Shown: positions 54,218 through 61,512 of the stretch, in pieces
Layout of the letters: each line of letters begins with the position of its first letter
How positions within the stretch are numbered: position 1 is the first letter of the stretch
DNA from: Halothiobacillus sp045689735
GTDB taxonomy: Bacteria; Pseudomonadota; Gammaproteobacteria; Halothiobacillales; Halothiobacillaceae
Direction of reading: 5' to 3'
Length of the DNA stretch: 64,000 nucleotides
Assembly (NCBI RefSeq): GCF_045689735.1
Contig: NZ_CP142685.1
Span: forward strand, 1,550,001 to 1,614,000
The notes under the pieces: model-generated
What the model saw: the letters and a program-made list of their open reading frames with translations, nothing else
Told to the model about the DNA's origin: nothing
Database searches by the model: none
Made by a program: the position numbers and the translations under genes

Positions 54218-54972
54218 GCCTTTCGGAAAAGGAAATTTGCGAAATAGTTGAGACGCTACGCCGCCTTACTCCGGCGCAACAGGAGTGGGTCAAAACTGCA
54301 ATTCATGCGTTCGGGGCTGCTTGCCAATTTGATCGTGCCCCTGATTCCGATGTGGTAACGGATGCTGTCCTAGCCTCCCTTGGTGATCGCTTGTTGAGCC
54401 ACCACGCAGGGAGTCGGCAGGCCCTAAGCAAAGATCGATTCGAGTTTGCGTTTGAGTCCGCGTTAAATGCGTCCGGCATTACGGCCCAGCTCGTGAAAAG
54501 CCGGACAAATCGAGGCCACGACATTACCATTCGTGGTATTCCGGTCAGCCTCAAGACAGAAGCGGCAGCCAATATCAAGGACGAATCGATCCACGTCAGC
54601 AAGTGGATGGAGCTTGGCCGAGGCGAATGGAAGTTGCCTTTGCTTCTGGATTTGTTCCTTGAGCACATGCAAAGCTATGACCGCATCTTCACGCTCCGAC
54701 GCCTGAAAGATGACGGTACCAAAATCCGCTACGAACTCGTTGAGATACCCAAAGCGCTGCTGCTCGAAGCGGCGAACTGCGAACTAGAGGTGCGTACCGA
54801 CAGCCGACAGAATCCACAGCCTGGCTACGGCTATGTGAAGGATGCAAGCGGGCAGATGAAGTACTCGCTGTATTTTGATGGGGGCACAGAACGCAAGCTC
54901 CAGATCAAACACCTGCGAAAAAACCTTTGCAAGGTGCATGCGACTTGGGTTTTTGGTTCAGCGCCCGCGTAA
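54214..54972 (+). CDS. Type II restriction endonuclease, SmaI-like
   Basis: 252 residues, start GTG. The central and C-terminal parts match SmaI closely as I remember that protein: GDRLLSHHAGSRQALSKDRFE, SRTNRGHDITIRGIPVSLKTEAA, IHVSKWMELGRGEWKLPLLLD, VEIPKALLLEAANCELEV, PQPGYGYV and YFDGGTERKLQIKHLRKN. HDITI followed by VSLKTEA may be the PD-(D/E)xK-type metal site. The predicted target is CCCGGG with blunt cutting; this is inferred from similarity. The gene ends 15 bp inside the convergent methyltransferase gene. Confidence 0.87.
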   Translation: MSLSEKEICEIVETLRRLTPAQQEWVKTAIHAFGAACQFDRAPDSDVVTDAVLASLGDRLLSHHAGSRQALSKDRFEFAFESALNASGITAQLVKSRTNRGHDITIRGIPVSLKTEAAANIKDESIHVSKWMELGRGEWKLPLLLDLFLEHMQSYDRIFTLRRLKDDGTKIRYELVEIPKALLLEAANCELEVRTDSRQNPQPGYGYVKDASGQMKYSLYFDGGTERKLQIKHLRKNLCKVHATWVFGSAPA

Positions 54973-55887
54973 CAACCGCTCGCGTGCCAGTTCTGCATAC
55001 TCGGCGTTCAGTTCAATACCTATACACTCTCTGCCCAGCTCATTGCAAACAACGCCAGTAGTTCCTGACCCGAAGAACGGGTCAAGTACCCGGCCATTCT
55101 CGCGAGAACCTGCCGCGACGCAGAGGCGGACAAGCGCCCGCGGATAGACTGCAAAGTGACTGCCGGGGTAAGGCTCAGTATTGATGTTCCAGACGGTGCG
55201 CCGATTCTTCGACTTCTGTTTCTGATCCGCCGCAGGCTCCGTTATCGCTTGCCAGTCGTAGTAATACTTCTCCGACTTGGAAAATAGGAACACATACTCA
55301 TGGGAACGAGTCGGGCGATCCTTAACGCTCTCAGGCTGGCAGTTGGGCTTATTCCAGATCATGTCCGTGCGCAGATACCAGCCGTCGGCCTGAAGGGCAA
55401 ACGCCAGCCGCCAAGGAACGCCGATCAAGTCTTTTGGCTTCAAACCGTCGGGCGTCGGGGCGCGATAATCCATTGCCCGCCCCTTGTTCTTAGCGTCAGC
55501 GTCCCGCCAAGTCCGCCCCCCGGACGTATAGCTGTCACCAATATTAAGCCACAGGGTGCCTTCATCGTCGAGGGTGCGCCGAACCTCTCGGAACAGGCGC
55601 ACGAGGTCCGCAATGTACTCATCAACCGTAGTTTCTGCCCCGATCTGTCCGTCAATGCCGTAATCCCTCAACCCCCAATACGGAGGCGAGGTCACGACGC
55701 AATCAAAGTACCCATCGGGCATCTCGTGCAGGATTCGACGCGCGTCGCCCACAACAATTTCACAGCGATTCGTCGTTCTTTCAGCCAGTTGGGTATCCAG
55801 CGTTCGACCGCCAGTATCAAATAGGTCGAGTACTTGGGTAGTTTCATCCATACTTGCAATTCCGCCGTTCAGCGCTTGAGGTGACAT
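54958..55887 (-). CDS. Site-specific DNA N4-cytosine methyltransferase, M.SmaI-like
   Basis: 309 residues from the ATG at 55885-55887; 297 from the ATG at 55851. Motif IV is TSPPYWGLRDYG, the serine-containing form typical of N4-cytosine enzymes of the beta order, and motif I is LDPFFGSGTTGVVCNELG near the C terminus. The protein should protect the sites cut by its partner nuclease. CCCGGG occurs several times in this window (for example at 14326 and 15250), so an active nuclease would require this enzyme. Convergent with the nuclease gene, with its own promoter region at 55888-55980. Confidence 0.9.
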   Translation of the reverse strand: MSPQALNGGIASMDETTQVLDLFDTGGRTLDTQLAERTTNRCEIVVGDARRILHEMPDGYFDCVVTSPPYWGLRDYGIDGQIGAETTVDEYIADLVRLFREVRRTLDDEGTLWLNIGDSYTSGGRTWRDADAKNKGRAMDYRAPTPDGLKPKDLIGVPWRLAFALQADGWYLRTDMIWNKPNCQPESVKDRPTRSHEYVFLFSKSEKYYYDWQAITEPAADQKQKSKNRRTVWNINTEPYPGSHFAVYPRALVRLCVAAGSRENGRVLDPFFGSGTTGVVCNELGRECIGIELNAEYAELARERLLRGR

Positions 55888-55912
55888 GGGGTTGCGCTTG
55901 TGAGAAATTTGC

Positions 55913-55923
55913 TACTTATAGTA
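55913..55923 (-). promoter_or_regulatory. C-box-like motif in the methyltransferase promoter
   Basis: TACTTATAGTA matches the C-box form GACTTATAGTC at 9 of 11 positions and lies 26 bp upstream of the first methyltransferase ATG (62 bp from the second). On the minus strand it also contains TATAAG, a possible -10 box, so the controller could repress the methylase by covering its promoter (inference). Confidence 0.4.
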
Positions 55924-55983
55924 TTCATTCCGCGTCCGTCTGTCAAGGCTGAGTACAAGGCTCAAAATGCCGACAAGGACGAC

Positions 55984-56042
55984 GCCCAACAATTCGTTCC
56001 AGCGGACGCGCAAGAGCGCGCCGCTGAACTGGGACGTTAGGC
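55984..56042 (+). other. attC site of cassette 1 (59-base element)
   Basis: Starts with GCCCAAC and ends with GTTAGGC, both fitting the consensus outer boxes (RYYYAAC, GTTRRRY). Between them AATTCGTTCCAGCGG pairs with CCGCTGAACTGGGAC, and the central GCGC-AAGA-GCGC gives the loop. The site is exactly 59 bp, the length that gave these elements their original name. It separates the methyltransferase cassette from the LapA-like cassette. Confidence 0.88.
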
Positions 56043-56081
56043 TTTGCATTCAACAGAATCTACACATCGAGGAGAACAAGT

Positions 56082-56321
56082 ATGCGGTATCTGAACCTTG
56101 CGCTTGTCGTTCTGGTCACGTTCGTCGTTGTCACATTTATACTGCAAAATAGCAGCAGTGTGACAGCTTCACTTTTCTCCTCTTCCCTAACTTTGCCTTT
56201 GTCGCTGTTTACTTTCTGCGTCTACTTCTTGGGCATGCTGACAGGCGGTATGGCGCTTGCAGCATTCCGATCAATAGTCCGTGGCGCAACCAAGCCAAAG
56301 GTTGGCGCAAGCAAAGTCTAA
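56082..56321 (+). CDS. Cassette-borne LapA-like small membrane protein
   Basis: 79 residues with two transmembrane helices (YLNLALVVLVTFVVVTFILQN and LSLFTFCVYFLGMLTGGMALAAF) and a basic tail RGATKPKVGASKV. The QN-x-x-x-V...PLSL layout is that of the LapA/DUF1049 family, which in E. coli works in lipopolysaccharide assembly control. AGGAG lies seven bases before the ATG. The TAA stop overlaps the start of the next attC site, usual for cassette genes. Confidence 0.78.
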   Translation: MRYLNLALVVLVTFVVVTFILQNSSSVTASLFSSSLTLPLSLFTFCVYFLGMLTGGMALAAFRSIVRGATKPKVGASKV

Positions 56322-56425
56322 CAATTCGTTCAAGCCGACCCCGCTTCATGGCGGCGCCTGCATGCTTACGGTACGCTAGCACTCCGCCGCCGCTACGCAG
56401 GCCGCCTTTACTCAGGCGTAGGGCC
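56316..56425 (+). other. attC-like site of cassette 2, longer and partly decayed
   Basis: Begins GTCTAAC (fits RYYYAAC), continues AATTCGTTCAAGCCG, and ends GCCGCCTTTACTCAGGC followed by GTAGGGCC, where one T is missing from the expected GTTAGGGC. The two ends are complementary like L boxes, and the about 80-bp middle is rich in inverted repeats, as in long attC sites. The missing T suggests the right boundary is no longer an efficient site, or that the bases come from the original target. Confidence 0.7.
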
Positions 56426-56571
56426 GCACAAATCATTAAAGGGTTTTGATGGCGCTTCCTCAAGCCCGTCCGATCAAATAATAAGCCAATTTATTTATCA
56501 ACCAGGCTCTTATTTTTGCTCATTTTTGGCGATGATATACCCATTCGTTTTTGTTCATCGAATGAGTCGCC

Positions 56572-57969
56572 ATGAGTCACAATCCCTCTCTGCACGAACC
56601 TGAACCGCATCTGGCCAGCAATTCACTGGGTCTGGCCGAATCCACCATCATGGGGGTGGCCGGTACCGCGCCGGTTTTCTCGATTTCCGCCACCAGTGCG
56701 ACGCTGTTTGCCGCGACCGGCGCACTGGCACCCGCCAGCCTGTTGTACTGCGGGCTGATCATGTTGGGGGTCACGCTGGCTTATGCGCACCTGAACCGGG
56801 TGGATACCAACGCCGGTGCCTCCTATGCCTGGGTACGCGCCAGTTTTGGGCAGGTTCTCGGCTTTCTGGCGGGTTGGGCGGTCTTGGTCGCGTCGGCGGT
56901 GTTTATGGTCTCCGGCACCATCCCGGCGGCAACCGCCACGCTGGCGCTCATCGCCCCTGATCAGGTCAGTCACACCGGCACGGTTACGCTGGTGGCCGCC
57001 GGCTGGTTGATTCTGGTGACCCTGGTGATCATCAAGGGCGTCAAACTCACCAGTTATGTGCAGGTCGCACTAACGGTCATCGAATTCCTGATCATGCTGG
57101 CAATTCTGATCGCCGCATTCGTGCAGTTTGCGCAGCACCCGGCGCACCCGCTGCATTGGCAAGATTTCGCCCTGACCGCATTTTCGCCGCATCTCTTTGC
57201 CACGGGCGCGCTCACGGCGTTGTTTTTTTATTGGGGTTGGGATGTCACGGTGAACCTCAACGAGGAAACCCGGGATGGCGGTTGGGTCGCCGGGCTGGGT
57301 TCGCTGCTGGCCATGTTGATCATCATGGCGCTGTTCATCCTGTTTTCGCTTGCAACGATGATGGTGCTCACCGATCCTGAAATTCAGGCGGCGGATACCA
57401 ATGTCGTACTCGCCGTTGCGGAAAAATTGTTCCCCGCGCCCTGGAGCTATCTGGCGATTCTTGCGGTGATGTTCAGCACCCTGGGCACACTGGAAACTTC
57501 GATCCTGCAATTCACCCGCACGATGTTTGCCCAGGCGCGCGATGGCATGCTGCACCCCCGGTATGCCCACTTGCATGCTCGCTGGAAAACGCCGTGGGTT
57601 GCCACGCTGGTGATCTCCGGCTTTGGCCTGACCCTGCTGTTTACCGCCTCTGGGCTGCCCACCGTCAACGAGATTTTGCAGGATTCGATCGATGCAATCG
57701 GATTTCAGGCGTCGTTTTATTACGGCTTGGCCTGCTTTGCCAGCGCTTGGGTGGTCTGGCGACACGGGCCGCACACCCCCTTGCGGGTGGTGTTTCTCCT
57801 GATTTGGCCGCTGGCGAGCGGGTTGTTTTTATGGGGCATCGGCCTCTACAGCCTGCCGACCTTCAACCTCACCAGCAACCTGTTTGCCATCGGGGGCATT
57901 CTGATCGGACTCGTTCCATTCTGGCTCAATCGTCACCGGCGGCAGGAGCAGGCTCTTACTGCTGCGTGA
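56572..57969 (+). CDS. APC family amino acid permease
   Basis: 465 residues, about 12 helices. The first helices carry the ligand-binding unwound region GLAESTIMGVAGTAPVFSISATSATLF, and the conserved YAHLNRVDTNAGASYAWVRASFGQVLGFLAGWAVL follows. It belongs to the APC superfamily of amino acid/polyamine transporters; the substrate cannot be assigned. First gene after the cassette array. A short inverted repeat (CATTCG and CGAATG) lies just before the start. Confidence 0.88.
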   Translation: MSHNPSLHEPEPHLASNSLGLAESTIMGVAGTAPVFSISATSATLFAATGALAPASLLYCGLIMLGVTLAYAHLNRVDTNAGASYAWVRASFGQVLGFLAGWAVLVASAVFMVSGTIPAATATLALIAPDQVSHTGTVTLVAAGWLILVTLVIIKGVKLTSYVQVALTVIEFLIMLAILIAAFVQFAQHPAHPLHWQDFALTAFSPHLFATGALTALFFYWGWDVTVNLNEETRDGGWVAGLGSLLAMLIIMALFILFSLATMMVLTDPEIQAADTNVVLAVAEKLFPAPWSYLAILAVMFSTLGTLETSILQFTRTMFAQARDGMLHPRYAHLHARWKTPWVATLVISGFGLTLLFTASGLPTVNEILQDSIDAIGFQASFYYGLACFASAWVVWRHGPHTPLRVVFLLIWPLASGLFLWGIGLYSLPTFNLTSNLFAIGGILIGLVPFWLNRHRRQEQALTAA

Positions 57970-58035
57970 TAGACTACTCGGCAGGAGGGCGGCGTATCGC
58001 CGGTCGTGATCAATGAAGTCAGGTCATTGTTTCTA

Positions 58036-58512
58036 ATGAAGAAAACCAGCGTACTTTTTGTCTGCATGGGCAATATTTGCCGATCCCCCACGGCCGAGGC
58101 CGTATTTCGCCAGCAGGTCGTCAACGCCGGTTTGGCGGAGCAAATCCACATTGATTCCGCCGGGACACACGCCTACCACATCGGGAATCCGCCGGATGCC
58201 CGCTCGATGAAGGCCGCCAGCACGCGGGGCTATGCGATGCACATGCTGCGCGCCCGGCAGGTCACGACGGAAGACATCGCGGCTTTTGATTTCGTGCTGG
58301 CAATGGATGAGGACAACCTCGCCATCCTGCGTCGGCTGGCACCGCCCGAGCACAAGGACAAACCGCAACTCTTGATGGCGTATGCAGCGGATTATGGGAT
58401 GGCGAGTGTGCCCGACCCCTACTACGGCGGCGCCCAAGGTTTCGAGCAGGTATTGGATATGATCGAAGCGGCGAGCGCAGGGCTCTTGACCGAATTACGC
58501 CAACGCGGATGA
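58036..58512 (+). CDS. Low-molecular-weight protein tyrosine phosphatase
   Basis: 158 residues. The P-loop VCMGNICRSPTAEA (C-x5-R) is near the N terminus and the general-acid aspartate is in VPDPYYGG. Family members dephosphorylate protein tyrosines or arginines; in bacteria they often sit with exopolysaccharide kinases, but none is adjacent here. The ATG at 58036 was chosen because the fold begins directly with KTSVLFVCMG; a GTG ten codons upstream is in frame. It is 66 bp after the APC gene and convergent with the second APC gene. Confidence 0.93.
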   Translation: MKKTSVLFVCMGNICRSPTAEAVFRQQVVNAGLAEQIHIDSAGTHAYHIGNPPDARSMKAASTRGYAMHMLRARQVTTEDIAAFDFVLAMDEDNLAILRRLAPPEHKDKPQLLMAYAADYGMASVPDPYYGGAQGFEQVLDMIEAASAGLLTELRQRG

Positions 58513-58563
58513 CACCCGAATCCAAGCGAGCCAATGCCAACCGGTCGGGTGAGCCCGGCTGTT

Positions 58564-59979
58564 TCAAGCAGACTGATTCAAATGCGAGTGGCGGTAAGAG
58601 TACGCAAAGTACAAAACGAGACCGACCGCCATCCAGAGCAAAAACCGATACCAAGTGATCGCTGGCAGGAACGCCATCAACGCGCCGCAGGAAATGATGC
58701 CCAGTACCGGCAGCGTAACGCCAAACGGATTTTTGAACGGGCGCGGTAGATCCGGCTGACGCAGGCGCAGCACGATGACCCCGAGGCACACCAGCACAAA
58801 CGCGGCGAGCGTGCCGATATTGACCAGTTCGGCCAGTTCGCCCAGCGGCACCAGCCCGGCGACCGCCGACATAAAGACCCCGCAAATCACGATGATGCGG
58901 ATCGGGGTTTGGGTTTTCTTATTGACCCGGCCAATTTTTGGTGTGATCAAACCATCGCGCGACATGGCAAAAATGATCCGGGTGAGCGCGTAATACAGCA
59001 CCAGCATCACCGTGGTCAGCCCGGCGATCACCCCAGTGGCGACCAGCGCCGACGCCCAGTTGATGCCCAAAACCTGCAGCGCGTAGGCCACCGGAGAGGA
59101 CACATTGAGTTCGGTGTACGGGACAATCCCGGTGAGCAAGCCGGAAACGAGGATATACACCACGGTACAGACCGCGAGCGAAGCGATAATGCCAATCGGG
59201 ACATCGCGTTGCGGGCGGCGCGCCTCTTCCACCGCCGTCGAGACAGCATCGAACCCGACATAGGCAAAAAACACAATGGATGCCCCGGCCAAAATCCCAA
59301 TCGGCCGACCATCCGCGCCTTGTTCAAACCAGCCAAACGGCATGAACGGCGTCCAGTTTTCCGGCTGGACATGAAATAGCGCCACGACGACGAATACGGT
59401 AATGGTCAGGAGCTTGACGAACACCATCGCCACATTGACCCGCGCCGATTCCCGCACCCCCAAAATCAGCAGCCCCATCAGCAGCAGGATGATCAACGAA
59501 GCCGGCAGGTTGATGAGCCCCCCCGCCACCGGCGCCTTGGTGAGCATGTCCGGCAAGCCGATCCCGATGGCCGTCAAAGCATTATTGAAGTACCCAGACC
59601 AGCCATTGGCCACGGCCGCGACCGACACGGCGTACTCTAGAATCAAATCCCAACCCACCAGCCAGGCCACGAGCTCGCCAAACGCAGCGTAGCTATACCC
59701 ATAGGCGCTGCCCGAGCCCCCAACCGATGAGGCAAGCTCGGCATAGGCCAAGGCCGCAAAGCCACTGGCCAGCCCCGCCAGCACAAACGACAGAATCACC
59801 GCCGGCCCGGAATACACCGCCGCGCCGATGCCCGTGAGCACAAAAATCCCGGTGCCGATGATCGCGCCAATCCCGAGAAAAGTCAGATCAAACGCCCCCA
59901 GACATCGATTCAGCCCGGTATCACAAAAAGCGTGCGGGCTCGCGGGCTTGGTGCGGAATAGTCGGGCAGATAAAGACAT
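58564..59979 (-). CDS. APC family permease of the cationic amino acid transporter type
   Basis: 471 residues, 12 or more helices. It begins with a short cytoplasmic segment and then GAFDLTFLGIGAIIGTGIFVLTGIGAAVYSGPAVILSF, the unwound first helix of CAT-type carriers. Other markers are FAALAYAELASSVGGSGSAYGYSY, FFAYVGFDAVSTAVEEARRPQRDVPIGI and RIIFAMSRDGLITPKIGRVN. Arginine/lysine uptake is suggested by family. AGGGAAG precedes the ATG at 59977-59979; longer in-frame starts reach into a region without family similarity. The supply of arginine would suit cyanophycin synthesis, but that link is speculative. Confidence 0.9.
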   Translation of the reverse strand: MSLSARLFRTKPASPHAFCDTGLNRCLGAFDLTFLGIGAIIGTGIFVLTGIGAAVYSGPAVILSFVLAGLASGFAALAYAELASSVGGSGSAYGYSYAAFGELVAWLVGWDLILEYAVSVAAVANGWSGYFNNALTAIGIGLPDMLTKAPVAGGLINLPASLIILLLMGLLILGVRESARVNVAMVFVKLLTITVFVVVALFHVQPENWTPFMPFGWFEQGADGRPIGILAGASIVFFAYVGFDAVSTAVEEARRPQRDVPIGIIASLAVCTVVYILVSGLLTGIVPYTELNVSSPVAYALQVLGINWASALVATGVIAGLTTVMLVLYYALTRIIFAMSRDGLITPKIGRVNKKTQTPIRIIVICGVFMSAVAGLVPLGELAELVNIGTLAAFVLVCLGVIVLRLRQPDLPRPFKNPFGVTLPVLGIISCGALMAFLPAITWYRFLLWMAVGLVLYFAYSYRHSHLNQSA

Positions 59980-60104
59980 TGCGGCGCTTCCCTGTCGAAT
60001 GAACCTCACGGATTCTAACAACAACGATGCACCGAACCGCAAGGTATTCGCGCCGCCCCCAACGGGCAGCGCAGAGTAAACCCGGCAAACTGGGCGCACC
60101 GGGG

Positions 60105-60110
60105 TATAAT
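60105..60110 (+). promoter_or_regulatory. -10 element of the xseB-ispA operon
   Basis: A consensus TATAAT 30 bp upstream of xseB. The corresponding -35 region (CCGGCA) is poor. Transcription would begin near 60117. Confidence 0.55.
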
Positions 60111-60140
60111 TTCGCTTTCCTTCATCTGGCAGATTTGCGC

Positions 60141-60404
60141 ATGTCCCGTCAAAACCCGCCCTTAGCCGAACAGCGCCAGGCCGGCACGCCCGAGACCATC
60201 ACCCAATTCGAGCAGAACCTGGAAGAACTCGAACGCATCGTGCAACGGATGGAACAGGGTGATTTGCGCCTGGAACAGGCACTGCAGGACTATGAACGCG
60301 GCATCCTTCTCGCCCGCCAGTGCACGGAGGCATTGAATGCCGCCGAGACCCGGATCAACGCACTGGCGCAAGAACCGCACGGTGCCGATGAAGACCGCCC
60401 GTGA
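60141..60404 (+). CDS. xseB: Exodeoxyribonuclease VII small subunit
   Basis: 87 residues. The conserved helical hairpin is FEQNLEELERIVQRMEQGDLRLEQALQDYERGILLARQCTEALNAAETRI, with the E-x-G-x-L-x-L-E turn. Several copies bind the XseA large subunit (not in this window). It overlaps ispA by four bases (GTGA), the common xseB-ispA-dxs order. Confidence 0.96.
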   Translation: MSRQNPPLAEQRQAGTPETITQFEQNLEELERIVQRMEQGDLRLEQALQDYERGILLARQCTEALNAAETRINALAQEPHGADEDRP

Positions 60405-61300
60405 CTGACGCGTTCACCCAATGGCAGGCGGATTTTCGCCCGCTGTTTGATACGAAGGCTCGCCAGGCGCTCGATCCGCTGCTTGCCGAAGCCCCCGCCC
60501 GTCTGGCCGAAGCAATCCACTACGGCGTAGGCAATGGCGGCAAACGCCTACGCCCGATGCTAGTCGCCTTGAGCTACGCCTTGAGCCAAGATCAGCCCCT
60601 GCCCGCGCCGGATTCGGCGTTTTTCGCCCCCATTTGGCCTGCGGCCATCGCGCTCGAACTCATCCATAGCTACTCGCTGATTCACGACGATTTGCCGAGT
60701 ATGGATAACGATGACCTGCGCCGGGGCAAGCCGACCCTGCATCGCGCATTCGACGAGGCAACCGCCATTCTCACCGGAGATGCCCTGCAAACCCTGAGCA
60801 TTGAACTGCTCGCCCGCTGTGATGCGCACGAGCCGGTTCGCCTGGACTGGATCCGCGATCTCGCCCAAGGCGCCAACCGCATGGTGTTTGGCCAGCATAT
60901 CGACCTCAACGCCAACCGTTTCGATAGTTTGGAACATCTGCGCGCGCTGCACCGGCTCAAAACCGGCGCCTTGCTCGAAACCGCCGTCCGCCTGGGCGCA
61001 CGGGCGGCGGGCAATGCTCGGCTCGATGAACTCCTCGCTTTCATTGCCCCGCTGGGGCTCGCCTTCCAGATTCAGGACGACATCCTCGACGCCACCGGCA
61101 CCGCCGACCGGCTCGGCAAAACCCCCGGCAAAGATGCGGCGGCGGATAAATGTTCTTATGTCACCCTGCTCGGATTGACACGCGCTGAGGCAGAGCGGGA
61201 CGACTGTCTGACCGCCGCCACCGCCGCACTCGACGCACTGGGCGCGGCCGCCGATCCGCTGCGCGCGCTCGCCGCGTTCGTTGCCCACCGGACCCACTGA
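60401..61300 (+). CDS. ispA: Farnesyl/geranyl diphosphate synthase
   Basis: 299 residues, start GTG. Condenses isopentenyl diphosphate with allylic diphosphates. The first aspartate-rich motif is LIHDDLPSMDNDDLRRGKPTLH and the second LAFQIQDDILDATG. GGKRLRPML and GQHIDLN are further markers. The residues before the first motif (HSYSLI) have aromatic bulk compatible with a C15 product, as in E. coli IspA. The stop codon TGA is part of the target duplication of the element that follows. Confidence 0.95.
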   Translation: MTDAFTQWQADFRPLFDTKARQALDPLLAEAPARLAEAIHYGVGNGGKRLRPMLVALSYALSQDQPLPAPDSAFFAPIWPAAIALELIHSYSLIHDDLPSMDNDDLRRGKPTLHRAFDEATAILTGDALQTLSIELLARCDAHEPVRLDWIRDLAQGANRMVFGQHIDLNANRFDSLEHLRALHRLKTGALLETAVRLGARAAGNARLDELLAFIAPLGLAFQIQDDILDATGTADRLGKTPGKDAAADKCSYVTLLGLTRAEAERDDCLTAATAALDALGAAADPLRALAAFVAHRTH

Positions 61301-61301
61301 T

Positions 61302-61507
61302 GGGCACCTCGAAAAACCGTTGCGGGCTGACGCCAGCTTCGCGTTAGCAAGTTCGAGAGCAAGGAGCCGCGCAGTGAGCAACGAGACATATCAAGTAGAT
61401 AGGCGAGGCGCGGGCTTGCGCCAGCTCCGCGTTAACGAGCACGCGACACAGCTATCGAACTGCGGGCTAGCGCCAGCTTCGCGTTCAGCAGGTTTTTCTA
61501 GGTACCC
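61302..61507. mobile_element. MITE-like element inserted between ispA and dxs
   Basis: 206 bp. Ends GGGCACCTCGAAAAACC (61302-61318) and GGTTTTTCTAGGTACCC (61491-61507) match at 15 of 17 positions as inverted repeats. TGAT flanks both sides (61298-61301, 61508-61511). The interior has three imperfect copies of a unit starting GCGGGCT and ending CGCCAGCTTCGCGTT (near 61321, 61409 and 61461), and the core GAGACATATCAAGTA followed by GATAGGCGAGG. No gene is visible inside. The sequence TAGG of the right end is the only Shine-Dalgarno-like match before dxs. Confidence 0.85.
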
Positions 61508-61512
61508 TGATC

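Larger units (their letters stand above)
53937..56425. mobile_element. Integrase-less gene cassette array (CALIN) with two cassettes
   Basis: The left boundary is GTTAGGGC at 53937. Cassette 1 (about 53938-56036) carries the controller, restriction and methyltransferase genes and ends in a 59-bp attC. Cassette 2 (about 56037-56420) carries the LapA-like gene and ends in a longer attC. No integron integrase or attI-like site is present in the window. GC content drops visibly inside. The region begins about 310 bp after the tRNA genes and ends before an APC permease gene. Confidence 0.78.

Noticed and set aside
53937..56425. An integron integrase gene or attI site belonging to the cassette array.
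   Set aside because: No open frame in or around the region encodes a tyrosine recombinase, so the array is called integrase-less within this window.
61321..61486. Possible CRISPR array.
   Set aside because: Only three imperfect repeats with unequal spacing lie inside an element with terminal inverted repeats; there are no uniform spacers and no cas genes.
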